64,000 bases of DNA from positions 38,043 to 102,042 of the forward strand of contig NZ_FNZM01000025.1 of the NCBI RefSeq assembly GCF_900109265.1, read 5' to 3'. A program made the translations under genes and the position numbers. Positions 28,801 through 34,850 of this stretch are shown here, in pieces (the stretch's first letter is position 1; every line of letters begins with the position of its first letter). Below the pieces are notes generated by a model. It was given only the letters and a program-made list of their open reading frames with translations. It did no database searches and was not told where the DNA came from. The stretch comes from Paraburkholderia tropica. GTDB lineage: Bacteria > Pseudomonadota > Gammaproteobacteria > Burkholderiales > Burkholderiaceae.

Positions 28801-31364
28801 AGACGCGTCGCGATCCGCGTGCTCCAGCGTTCCAGTTCGCCGTAACGCTGCGTCTCACCTTCGCAATGCACGGCCTGCGCGTGCGGCTGCGCGGCGGCGC
28901 GGCGGCTGAATCGCGCGCCGACGGCTTCGAATGCGGCGGCGTTCGCGGCGGCGTCCGGTTGCGTGCGTTCGCGCACGCGTTCGTCCACGAGCGCGAAACT
29001 TGCGAGCGGCTGCTCGATCACGCTGGCAACCTGCGCGAGCAGACGCGCAAGATGATTCAGCATCTGCTCGACGATGGCCGGCTCGAACAGATCGGCGGCG
29101 TAGTTGAACGCGAGGCGCACGCCGTCGTCGCGCTCGATTGCGTTGAGCACGAGGTCGAAGCGCGCGGTCGGCAGATCGGCGCTCAATTCGCTCACCTGCA
29201 GGCCCGCGACCTCGAATGCCACGCGCTGCGCGCGCGTGTGGTTGAACATCACCTGGAACAGCGGCGTCTGGCCCGCGTTGCGCTCGGGTTGCAGCACTTC
29301 GACCAGTTGCGCGAACGGCAGGCTGTCGTGACGATGCGCATCGAGCACGGTCTGATGCAGACGATCGAGCAGCGCGCCGAAGCTCGCCGCGCCGCGCAGA
29401 TCGGCGCGAATCACCAGCGTGTTGACGAAGAAGCCGATCAGCGGCTCGGTTTCCAGGCGATTGCGGCCCGACACCGGCATGCCGATGCGCAGATCCTGCT
29501 GACCCGTGTAGCGCGCGAGCAGCACCGCGTATGCGGCGAGCAGCAGCGTCGGCAAGGTCGTGCGGCGCGCGGCGGCGAGCGACTTGAGCGCGCGCGCGGT
29601 GGCCGCGTCGAGATCGACGCTCGCGCGCGCGCCCGGCACGTTGCGAATGCCGCCGCGCGGCTTCGTCACCGGCAGATCGAGCGTGGCAGGCGTGTCGCCG
29701 AGTTGCGTGGTCCAGTAGTGCAAGGCGGCGTCGCGCTCGCCGTCGTCGGCCCATTCCTGCTGCCACGCCGCGAAGTCGCCGTACTGCACGGCCAGCGGCG
29801 AGGCGGCGGGCGTGCGCCCGGCCATCAGTTCGCCATAGGCCGCGACGAATTCGTCGAGCAGCAGTTTGACCGACGCGTGATCGGCTACGATGTGATGCAG
29901 CGCGACGTGCAGCACGTGGCGCTGCGCGCTTTCGTTGCTATCGTCGATCGTTGCCGCTTCGCGCAGCAAGGCGATGCGCAGCAGCGGGCCGCGCGTGAGA
30001 TCGAACGGCGCGAGCGAGAGCGACTGAAGCCGCTGGTCGAGCGCATCGGAAGTCGACGCGTCGCGCAGATCGACTTCGGACCACGCGTAATTCACGCCGC
30101 CGACAATCTGCTCGACCTGCCCGTCGCGTTCCTCGAAATGCGTGCGCAGCGCCTCGTGCCGCGCGACCACGTGATCGAGCGCCGCGCGCAATCGGTCGAC
30201 GTCGAGCGCGCCTTCGAGACGCAGCGCGCCCGCGATGTTGTAGCCGGCGTCGTCGGGATTCAGTTGCCAGAGGAACCAGAGGCGCGCCTGCGCGGGCGAC
30301 AGCGCGAAGCGCTGCGTGCGGTCCGCGAGCGGCACGATCGGCAGCGCCTTGCCGCTCAGCCCGCGCTCGCGCAGACGCGCGCGGAACGTCGCGCGCCGGT
30401 CGGCGGGCAGGCTCGCGTAGTTGCGCGCGATGGCCGCGAAATCCGCCGTCGATGCGGGCGCGGGCGATGCAGGCGATGAAGGCGTCATGGCGGCAGGCCC
30501 AGGTTCGGTGGCGGATTCAAGCTCGCGCTCGCGCCGCGCCGCGAGCGGCTGCACGCCCGCCTCGCGCGCCTTGCGCTTGAGGAACGGGCAGACATCGGCG
30601 GCGCGCACGTTGTGGTCGTCGAGGAAATACTGCTTCCATTCGAGATTGCCTGGATCGCCGTAAAAACCAAGGTCCGGATGCGCGGGCGTGTCGTCCCACG
30701 TTTCGAGGCGCTTGCGCACCTGGTTGCGCGCCTCGCGGCCGATCACCTTGTTGGTGATGGTGTCTACGAACACGCTGCGCGGCTGGAACAGCAGCACCAT
30801 GCCCGGCCCGAGATTGCGGCTGTGACGCAGCGAAAACGACGGGCACGCGCACACCACGAACATCTGCACGCCCGCGAACGAGAACTCCCACGATTCGTCG
30901 GACGGCTCGGGCTGCTGATCGGCCTGCGGATCGGGATCGACGTTGTGCAGTTGCTGCAGCGCGTGCCAGAAGAGTTCGTGATACGCGTCGTGCGAGAGCG
31001 GCTCGGCATCGGGCTCGAAAAACACGGCGATGTTGTTCTTGCGGTATTGCGGCAGCGAAGCCAGTTCCGCGAAGGTTTGCATCGTGGCCGGCAGATCGGC
31101 GATGTCCTTGCCGTGCACGAACGAATAGAACATTTCGCCGCGCCGCTCGGCCTGCGTGCCGAAGAAGCACGGATACGCCGGATGCATCACCTGCTCGCGC
31201 AGCGTCGCGTACGAGGCGTCGAGCCAGGCGGGCGGCTGCACGTCGGCGCCGCACGCGCGGCCCTTGATGATGCGGCTTTTCCAGTCCTGCGCCGTGAAAA
31301 CCGGCGCTTCGTTCAGCGCTGCGTTCGGCGTCTCTTGCTGCATCAGTTCGTCGTTGGGTTGCAT
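19851..31364 (-). CDS. NRPS with N-terminal YqcI/YcgG oxygenase domain: YqcI-[C-A-PCP]x3-TE, 3837 aa
   Basis: Residues about 22-280 match the YqcI/YcgG family (YPCFFG at 64-69, CPFLKRK at 259-265), which includes DcsA, a haem protein that N-hydroxylates arginine. Three modules follow: C 352-780, A near 828-1290 and PCP near 1358; C near 1420, A near 1891-2380 and PCP near 2441; C near 2515, A near 2998-3460 and PCP near 3521. The TE at 3590-3837 carries GWSVGG near 3656. Pocket residues read by eye: first A D-V-H-R-T-G-L-I-A, second D-I-L-Q-L-G-L-I-W (the classical Gly code), third D-V-H-R-T-G-L-V-A. The first and third are near-identical and most likely load the same non-standard residue, inferred to be graminine. 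The TE makes this the terminal protein, releasing or cyclising the peptide. The ATG at 31364 has AAGGA 8 nt upstream; longer frames were rejected because they lack family sequence. Confidence 0.93.
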   Translation of the reverse strand: MQPNDELMQQETPNAALNEAPVFTAQDWKSRIIKGRACGADVQPPAWLDASYATLREQVMHPAYPCFFGTQAERRGEMFYSFVHGKDIADLPATMQTFAELASLPQYRKNNIAVFFEPDAEPLSHDAYHELFWHALQQLHNVDPDPQADQQPEPSDESWEFSFAGVQMFVVCACPSFSLRHSRNLGPGMVLLFQPRSVFVDTITNKVIGREARNQVRKRLETWDDTPAHPDLGFYGDPGNLEWKQYFLDDHNVRAADVCPFLKRKAREAGVQPLAARRERELESATEPGPAAMTPSSPASPAPASTADFAAIARNYASLPADRRATFRARLRERGLSGKALPIVPLADRTQRFALSPAQARLWFLWQLNPDDAGYNIAGALRLEGALDVDRLRAALDHVVARHEALRTHFEERDGQVEQIVGGVNYAWSEVDLRDASTSDALDQRLQSLSLAPFDLTRGPLLRIALLREAATIDDSNESAQRHVLHVALHHIVADHASVKLLLDEFVAAYGELMAGRTPAASPLAVQYGDFAAWQQEWADDGERDAALHYWTTQLGDTPATLDLPVTKPRGGIRNVPGARASVDLDAATARALKSLAAARRTTLPTLLLAAYAVLLARYTGQQDLRIGMPVSGRNRLETEPLIGFFVNTLVIRADLRGAASFGALLDRLHQTVLDAHRHDSLPFAQLVEVLQPERNAGQTPLFQVMFNHTRAQRVAFEVAGLQVSELSADLPTARFDLVLNAIERDDGVRLAFNYAADLFEPAIVEQMLNHLARLLAQVASVIEQPLASFALVDERVRERTQPDAAANAAAFEAVGARFSRRAAAQPHAQAVHCEGETQRYGELERWSTRIATRLRTLGARADQRIGLCVERSAALVAGVLGVLKSGAAFVPLDPAYPLERLAAMLDDAGIDCVLADAAGAARLGALLNGRETVDIASLASEANDANDADESARATSAAPIHPDQLAYVIYTSGSTGRPKGVAITHGTLARHLDDFIGTYAIGAHDKQLQSSTINFDVALHEMLPALLMGGQIEMRGPQLWDPETTSHHLIEQKVTFARIPTAYWQQWLREPPPADALAALRQITVGGEGLPGDALRQWRSGPLGHIRLDNLYGPTETTIACLYRETRAQDEAQAIVSIGGPYPSRTARVCDADGNEAPVGALGELCVGGDTLARGYLGRAALTAERFVPDPQGAPGSRLYRTGDLCRRRLDGSIDFLGRLDQQVKLRGHRIELGEIEAVLREAPGVEAAAAALRGEGDAKRLVGYVVGEADDTAVRRLLQSRLPGYMVPSALVWLDRLPTMQNGKLDRAALPEPGQDAARRRTAPRSETERTLLAIWQTVLGRDDLGVTDNFFEIGGHSLLMMQVAARVREALARAVSLRTLFLNPVLADLAAELAAESDTPANVDTIVPRAPGTPIPLTDGQQRLWFLWKLDPASAAYTISGAVALTGVLDRAAVRRSLDALVARHETLRTRFVEHAGEAWQHVDAAGSYDWREEQLARADELDARLKALTRLPFDLERGPMLRVTLLTYPHAETQLADETVLHFAMPHIVSDAWSQATLLREFAQGYAAALRGASPAFAPLPVQFGDYAIWQRARLAAQDTAQIDYWMRELGGESGTNDAIDTQPLLALPVDRVRTGPRGTAGATLRRTLDPALAQALDAGAREQGATRFMMLLAAFGSLLQGYGGQQDVRVGVPVAGRDRLETEPLIGFFVNTLVIRMTTPRHAPFSALLDEVRTRMAGAHAHADVPFATLVERLQPQRSVAHTPLFQAMFNYVEENDAAHGAPFALPGLTVRTLAGTAASAQVDLALDVATQGGHIQLALTYASDVFDAATVERLFDSYLGVLQQIASERETRHPALLDDAERARLLALGRNARRFAQAACAHRLIERQAATTPHAVALQCGGVTLSYAELDARANRLAHRLLTLGVAPETRVGVCVERSADMVAALLAVHKAGGAYVPLDPALPVARRAFMLADSGARVLIADSAHADACDPQTRLARLELDRADLGDEPAHRPNVEVTGAQLAYVIYTSGSTGTPKGVMVTHGALGHFLLSMREAPGLAADDVLVAVTSLSFDIAALELFLPLTVGARVVIAPRETVRDGAALARLIDTSGATALQSTPAGWRLLRAGGWPSAAWRQTSTQAQNTAPRRFKALCGGEALQADLARDLLALGEGIELWNLYGPTETTIWSAAGRVTDAAPVIGAPIAATQLYVLDANLDLAPANVAGDLYIGGVGLARGYQGRAGLSAASFVPNPFDTPGARLYRTGDLAKWRGDGRLDYLGRADHQMKIRGFRIEPGEIEAQLLAQEAVREAIVVAQQASATDERDVRDVRLVAYVAPHAPGAAADDAAIGAALRERLSRALPDYMVPAAVVVLERLPLNSNGKIDRHALPAPTLEADADTFEPPQGDIETQLADVWQSLLGVARVGRRDHFFALGGQSLLALRMTAALREAWRIDVPVRLVFAAPVLADLARELSALRGGASADATNTNANTETHTLPARPADMDAAPLSPAQARLWFFARLDPRSAAYNLPGAVRLEGTLDRAAVQGALAALVARHESLRTRFVETDGEALQRFDAPAPVLSVLDLADVPCAQQAQRLADTLQSISRTPFDLDAGPLLRVTLIRLGERDHVLHVLTHHLISDAWSNQLLLDEFSRAYAAHIHGLLRESAPLPRQYADYALWQRDAAQSARAEADLDFWRVRLAGEHAALELPFDRRPGARRSQAGGRVGVALPEATAAAVRTLARRHDTTSAAVLLAAFDLLLARYSGQYDIRVGVPATGRDRLDTQRMVGFFVNTLVVRSELDGLGDVSALVRHVSERLVEAQAHQQVPFARVVEALSPERSLSHTPLFSVMFNYDGGAPGDGLHLPGLRASPIETSTGTARFDLVLTAREVKHTATNTTNASKNASKNSTLLSFTYARDVFDAATVDRLLADYVTMLGQIVADANTPLAALQLAPARPQSAEPLHAHPFSPVGARIAERARMQPHAHALHCEGEHLNYGELDAWSARIARTLQTRGAVAEQRVGLCLTRSVGLVAALVGVLRSGAAFVPLDPAYPPERLRTMIDEAQLACVLADAATLDACGALFAGRDALDIAALRDGARDVIAPEAHAAIHPDQLAYVIYTSGSAGRPKGVAVSHDALSRHLDDFIATYGIDARDTQLQSSTINFDVALHEMLPALMQGGQVEMRGPQLWDAPATSRHLKEGRVSFARIPTAYWQQWLRTPPPREDLAALRQITVGGEGLPGDALAQWQAGPLAHIRLDNLYGPTETTVACMYRETRAEDSAQTIVSIGEPYASRCVYVMDRDGNELPPGALGELCIGGLTLARGYLGRPGLTAASFVPDPQRPGARLYRSGDLCRRRADGSIDFLGRLDQQVKLRGFRIEPGEIEAVLREAPGVTASAVALHGEGDAKRLVGYVVGDADEADDGALRRVLESRLPAYMVPSALVRLERLPLMQNGKLDRAALPAPQAGASAARVAPRTPLEARLLALWQEVLPQAEFGVTDDFFAAGGHSLLALKLLARARDLDLPGLTLEALFQHATVRALAAHIESATTQAHGAPRASNIVALSPCSDLPRVFALHAASGLVADYRPLAEALDGVASVHGVQAPFHTESWWPGDLAQLAADYAARIRSVQPHGPYRLIGWSVGGLLAAEVARALVADGAQVAFVGLIDAYVPHADDAAPDDAFISADTAQNWHASDAELRTLLDGARRRWPLPDTLDDDPQTRALLGKVLLFQRHLGHIARVQPASRAPVDLTLWWSGRAPHRSVAESAAMWQARVAGRVTQAGSIDADHQGIVRHRDLFEALARELRASLAQAAWLEATR
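20900..28900. repeat. Internal duplication: first and third modules of the 3837-aa NRPS
   Basis: The A-PCP stretch at about 27.3-28.9 kb and the one at about 20.8-22.4 kb encode nearly the same protein sequence over long blocks, for example SSTINFDVALHEMLPAL, RIPTAYWQQWL, RQITVGGEGLPGDAL and LDNLYGPTETT. The DNA is also closely similar there. This indicates module duplication or gene conversion within one gene. Confidence 0.8.
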
Positions 31365-31624
31365 CGTCTCGTTCCTTGGGTTCCGCACGGGTCTGTCGCG
31401 AGGCTCGGGCCGCGCACGGCGGCAGCGGCGGCGCGCCGCGTGGCCCCGCGACAATCGGGTCATGATTTTTATGTGGGGAGCGTCCGCACCTTCTGGCGAG
31501 GTGGCTGGAGAACGGATGACGCGCGCCGGGCGGCGGCGCGTCGTGCTGCGGTCAAGCTGTGCTTGCTGGTGCGTCTGGATCTACGCTTGAAGCCGCGCTG
31601 ACGATCAGGCGCGTGGCCCGTGCG
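31365..31624. other. 260-bp gap inside the siderophore operon
   Basis: Non-coding stretch between the HDO-cupin gene and the 3837-aa NRPS gene, much longer than the other junctions of this operon (overlaps to 49 nt). It has a short AT-rich patch (CATGATTTTTATG, about 31460-31472) that could hold an internal promoter. No convincing terminator, -35/-10 pair or Fur-like site was seen. Confidence 0.4.
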
Positions 31625-33067
31625 TCAGGCCGCGGCGCGCGCGGCGTCGGGCGCTTCAAGTTCGAGCATGAGCGCCTGGACCCAGTCGTCGGGAATGATC
31701 GGCTGGTGATACGTGCATTCGCTCGACGTGACCGTCGAACCATGCAGACGGCCATCGGGAATCAGCACCATGTCGCCTTCGAACATCTGCAACTGCATGC
31801 CGAGATTGCCCCAGAACAGCATCTCGCCTTCCTGGATCGTCACGAGCCGATGGTCGTTGTGCACGTGCGTGGTCGAGCACATTTCATGCGGCTCGATAAA
31901 CGTTTCGCGGTCGATGTCCGGGCATTCCACGTCGATACGCGCGCTGATGCGGCGCGCGAAATCGCAGAAGCGCGGAATCGCCGACAGCCATTTGAGCTGC
32001 TCGCCCAGATCCCACCGCGCGCGTTCCGCGAGATGATCGCCGGCCGCGAAACCCTTGATGAACTGCGCACGCGCCGCCGCGCCGAAGCGCTCGCCGATCG
32101 CCCGCACGGCGCGGCTCGCGCGTGCTTCGAGTTCCGCGCGACGCGCCGCGATCTCGCTGCCCGCGCGCTGCGGTCCACGCAGATGCGCACACGCGCGTTC
32201 GAGCGCGCCCATGAACGCGAGCCATTCGGCTTCGGCGGCGAAGGCCGCGCCCGCGAGCGCGAAGGCGCGGTCCGGACGGCGCGCCAGCGCAAGCAGCAGA
32301 TTGGTTTTGGCCATGCTGGTCGGCAGATAGAACTGCCAGTACGCATGCTGCTGACGCGTCACGCCCACATGCTGCGCGACTTTTTCGATCAGTTCGCGAT
32401 CCTGATCGATCACGTCCACGGACGGACGCGCGTCGTCGGGCAGGCCGTCGAAGCGTCCGCCCGCCGCCGCGCGGCCGAGCGCATGGCGGCGCGACGGCGC
32501 GAGCGCCCAGCGCTGGATCGCGATAAAGCGCAGCCCTTCTTCCAGATAGTCGTTGCGCATAAGGCGCGCAAACGTTTCACCCCAGAAGCGCGTTTCGCTG
32601 TCGAAGAGTTGCGCAAGGCCTTGCGTCACGAAGTCGTCGCGCTCGTCGCCCGCCGCCTGATCGCCGAGATACGAGAACGCATAGGCTTCGAGGAACGGCG
32701 TGAGTTGCGCGCCGAGCGTGCGCACGTCGTCGCGATAGAAGTCGGTGAAACGCGCCCAGTCGGCGGCGTCCGCACTGCGCGGCGCGCGCGTGACGTCGAG
32801 CTCGTAGATCGACAGCAGCGTGCGATTCGAGGCCAGCGACGGCAGGCGGCTCACGTTGTCGCTGCGCACGGGCTTCATGAACTTGAGGAATTCGAAATCC
32901 TCGGGGCGCAACGGGCGGCGATGGAAATCGTCGTCGAGCACGAGTTCATCGACGGTGGCGCTGCGAAACGCCTGCGCGGCCGCGAATTGCTTGACCAGCG
33001 CGACATAGGCTTCGCTTTGCCCGGCGAAGTCGCCGAAATCGAATAGAGCGGGATAACGCTGCGTCAT
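31625..33067 (-). CDS. HDO-like diiron oxidase/cupin fusion (SznF-like architecture), candidate N-N bond-forming enzyme
   Basis: 480-aa protein. Residues 1-370 are almost all alpha-helical in character, with acidic/His segments (FDSETRFWGETF at 155-167, QQHAYWQFYLPTSMAKTN at 239-256) like haem-oxygenase-like diiron oxidases. Residues about 385-460 form a cupin with metal ligands visible as His401, His403, Glu413 or Glu415, and His442 (THVHNDH, IQEGEM, DGRLHGS). The same HDO-plus-cupin order is found in SznF, which hydroxylates a guanidine and rearranges it to an N-nitroso group. Beside an arginine-N-hydroxylase-like domain, the likely role is making the C-diazeniumdiolate of graminine; that is inference. 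AAGGAGC sits 7 nt before the ATG at 33067. The cupin call is firmer than the diiron call. Confidence 0.68.
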   Translation of the reverse strand: MTQRYPALFDFGDFAGQSEAYVALVKQFAAAQAFRSATVDELVLDDDFHRRPLRPEDFEFLKFMKPVRSDNVSRLPSLASNRTLLSIYELDVTRAPRSADAADWARFTDFYRDDVRTLGAQLTPFLEAYAFSYLGDQAAGDERDDFVTQGLAQLFDSETRFWGETFARLMRNDYLEEGLRFIAIQRWALAPSRRHALGRAAAGGRFDGLPDDARPSVDVIDQDRELIEKVAQHVGVTRQQHAYWQFYLPTSMAKTNLLLALARRPDRAFALAGAAFAAEAEWLAFMGALERACAHLRGPQRAGSEIAARRAELEARASRAVRAIGERFGAAARAQFIKGFAAGDHLAERARWDLGEQLKWLSAIPRFCDFARRISARIDVECPDIDRETFIEPHEMCSTTHVHNDHRLVTIQEGEMLFWGNLGMQLQMFEGDMVLIPDGRLHGSTVTSSECTYHQPIIPDDWVQALMLELEAPDAARAAA

Positions 33068-33116
33068 GAAGAAAGCTCCTTGTGCCGGCATGGCGGCGAA
33101 ATCGGATCGAATCAAA

Positions 33117-33905
33117 TCAATAGGGATAAGCCGGCTCGTCCGCGTGCGTGGCCGTAGCGAACGCCAGCGCGTGCAGCGCCGCCGCAATGTCGCGGATCAC
33201 CTGCTCGCGCGCCGTCTCGACAAAAAAGTGCCCACCCTCCAACATGCGCTGATGAAATCCTCCCGTGGTTTCGTGACGCCACGCTGACAGGTTTTCATTT
33301 CGTTCGGATACCGAATCATCGGTTCCGCCAAAACTCCAGATCGGGCAGCCCAGTCGTATCGAACGCTCGCGCGCGCGCCGCGTCTGGTTCGCGCACAGAT
33401 GGAAATCGGCGCGCAAGGCGGGCAAGGCGAGATCGAGAAACTCCGCGTCGGCGAGCAGTTCGTCGGGCGTACCGCCCAGACGCCGCAACTCCGCCACCAT
33501 CTCCGCCGTGCTGCAGGCGAGCCAGTGCGACGGGTGTTCGTCGTCGAGTTCGCGCTCGCGCGGCGCCACGCAGGCGGATGCGCCGAGCCACAGCGGCTCG
33601 CGCCCGTGACGTTCGCGGATCGCATGGGCCAGTTCCAGCGCGACGAGCGCGCCCATGCTGTGACCGAAGAATGCGAACGGACGTGTCGGCAAGGGATCGA
33701 GGTTCGCGAGCAGCGCGTCGATGAGCGCGGGCCAGTCGGCGAGCGCCGGTGTCGCGCGCAGGCGGCCGTGGCCCGGCAGATCGAGCGCCACGCACTCGAT
33801 GCGCGGCCTGAGCAACGCGCCCCAGCCGCGATACGTCGCGGCATTGCCGCCCGCATAGGGCAGGCAGTACAGCGTGAGCGCCGCGTCGGCGTGCCGCGCC
33901 GGCAT
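33117..33905 (-). CDS. Type II thioesterase (NRPS editing)
   Basis: 262-aa alpha/beta hydrolase of the GrsT/external thioesterase family. It starts with LYCLPYAGGNAATYRGW, has the nucleophile elbow FFGHSMGALVALE (Ser near residue 85), the acid region WSFGGTDDSV and the catalytic His in LEGGHFFVE. Such enzymes hydrolyse misprimed or stalled acyl groups from carrier proteins and keep assembly lines working. The gene begins 1 nt after the MbtH-like stop codon and ends 49 nt before the HDO-cupin gene, so it is an integral operon member. It is distinct from the product-releasing TE fused to the 3837-aa NRPS. Confidence 0.92.
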   Translation of the reverse strand: MPARHADAALTLYCLPYAGGNAATYRGWGALLRPRIECVALDLPGHGRLRATPALADWPALIDALLANLDPLPTRPFAFFGHSMGALVALELAHAIRERHGREPLWLGASACVAPRERELDDEHPSHWLACSTAEMVAELRRLGGTPDELLADAEFLDLALPALRADFHLCANQTRRARERSIRLGCPIWSFGGTDDSVSERNENLSAWRHETTGGFHQRMLEGGHFFVETAREQVIRDIAAALHALAFATATHADEPAYPY

Positions 33906-33906
33906 A

Positions 33907-34125
33907 TCAGGCTTGCGCGCCTTGCGCGGCCATCGCCTCGCGCAAGCTCAGCGGACGCATGTCGGTCCACACGGTCTCGATGTGCGCGAGGCACTCGTCG
34001 CGCGTACCGGTCTTGCCCTCCGCGCGCCAGCCCTCGGGCACGGGCTTGTATGCCGGCCAGATCGAATATTGCTCTTCGTGATTCAGCACGACATGGAAAA
34101 CGGTGTTCTCGTCGCCCCAGCTCAT
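33907..34125 (-). CDS. MbtH-like protein
   Basis: 72 aa with the MbtH signature: NHEEQYSIWP, then PEGWRAEGKTGTRDECLAHI and VWTDMRPLS. MbtH-like proteins bind A domains and are often needed for their solubility and adenylation activity. A strong ribosome binding site (AAGGAGGG) precedes the ATG. This is the first gene of the minus-strand siderophore operon, and it runs straight into the type II thioesterase gene. A Fur-like AT-rich site lies about 136-155 nt upstream. Confidence 0.96.
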   Translation of the reverse strand: MSWGDENTVFHVVLNHEEQYSIWPAYKPVPEGWRAEGKTGTRDECLAHIETVWTDMRPLSLREAMAAQGAQA

Positions 34126-34260
34126 TGCAGCCCTCCTTGGTTCGAAGCGATGGTTCGGATAGATCTCGGTGTGAATGTCGAAGCGCTTATCGATGTCGTT
34201 CTTGAAATCGATGCAAGACGCATCGTTGCGCTCGCATTCATTAACAAATGCAAACGTAAA

Positions 34261-34280
34261 CGCTAATCATTCCTATTCAT
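34261..34280. promoter_or_regulatory. Candidate Fur-type operator upstream of the MbtH-led operon
   Basis: Sequence CGCTAATCATTCCTATTCAT in an AT-rich patch. It shares the AATCATT core with the site at 34771-34794 and partly matches the inner TAATCATT part of the classical Fur box. It lies 136-155 nt upstream of the MbtH-like start. Fur binding is inferred. Confidence 0.45.
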
Positions 34281-34418
34281 ACCGCAAACAGTAGATCCCG
34301 AGGTTCGGTGTGTCAACCTGACTGGGAGGGAGGTATCCGCCCGGCGGCGCAGGCGCGCGCACATTTTTCCTTTCCGTCAAAGGCCTTAAGGTGCGCAAGC
34401 GAATTTGTAATTGAATGT

Positions 34419-34586
34419 ATGAAAGCCAATTTAAAACTGATGGCTGAAGGGGCTTTATGGAAAGTGTCATGCTCAGGCGCTACCCTTCGCGCGCACGACG
34501 CCCAAACCGCGGCGGCAATGTGCAGAACGCTTCAAACCCGTGGCGAGCCGATCTCGGGCAAGACTTACCGCCACTTCACTTTGTAA
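34419..34586 (+). CDS. Possible small protein, 55 aa, unknown
   Basis: Short open frame beginning MKANLKLMAEGALWK and ending GKTYRHFTL. It has a mixed, soluble-protein-like composition and ends with a TAA. I recognise no family. No strong ribosome binding site precedes the ATG and the region is AT-rich, so it may be chance. It is kept because no other gene fills this part of the 725-bp control region. Confidence 0.25.
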   Translation: MKANLKLMAEGALWKVSCSGATLRAHDAQTAAAMCRTLQTRGEPISGKTYRHFTL

Positions 34587-34770
34587 TCCGAATTAATTGC
34601 CGGATTGTCGTGTGCGCGATTCGTTGCGCATAAGATGCGTCGACTCTCCGTCGTCTGCAAGCGCGCTCTCGAATGCGCGCGCCCTCCTTTCCCAATTCGC
34701 TGAAAAGCCCGCCGATACGCGGTTTCACGCCGCGCTCGCATGTCCGCTTCGGGCCTTTCTTTAAAAATCT

Positions 34771-34794
34771 GAATGCGAATCATTTGTAATTGCG
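34771..34794. promoter_or_regulatory. Candidate Fur-type operator upstream of the nitroreductase gene
   Basis: The site starts GAATGCGAATCATTTGTAAT. It contains TGNNAATCATT, the best match in the window to the Fur box core, and lies 57-80 nt upstream of the nitroreductase ATG. Fur binding is inferred. Confidence 0.5.
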
Positions 34795-34850
34795 CCGAAA
34801 ATTACGCATCATAGACGGCGTCCTGATTCCCCAGTCAACCTTTCATATTC

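Larger units (their letters stand above)
34126..34850. other. 725-bp divergent control region of the siderophore locus
   Basis: Region between the MbtH-like gene (minus) and the nitroreductase gene (plus). It is clearly more AT-rich than its surroundings and holds two Fur-like sites (34261-34280 and 34771-34794) close to the two outward-facing genes. A short open frame on the plus strand (34419-34586) is the only possible gene seen. The size suggests complex regulation or decayed sequence. Confidence 0.6.

Noticed and set aside
1..34125. Ornibactin or malleobactin cluster
   Set aside because: No ornithine N-monooxygenase, formyltransferase, acyltransferase or ECF sigma gene is present, and the A-domain pockets and FAAL start do not fit. 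The YqcI and HDO-cupin functions are not part of those pathways.
34565..34783. Minus-strand 72-codon frame in the control region
   Set aside because: No ribosome binding site, Arg-rich composition and it overlaps a Fur-like site.
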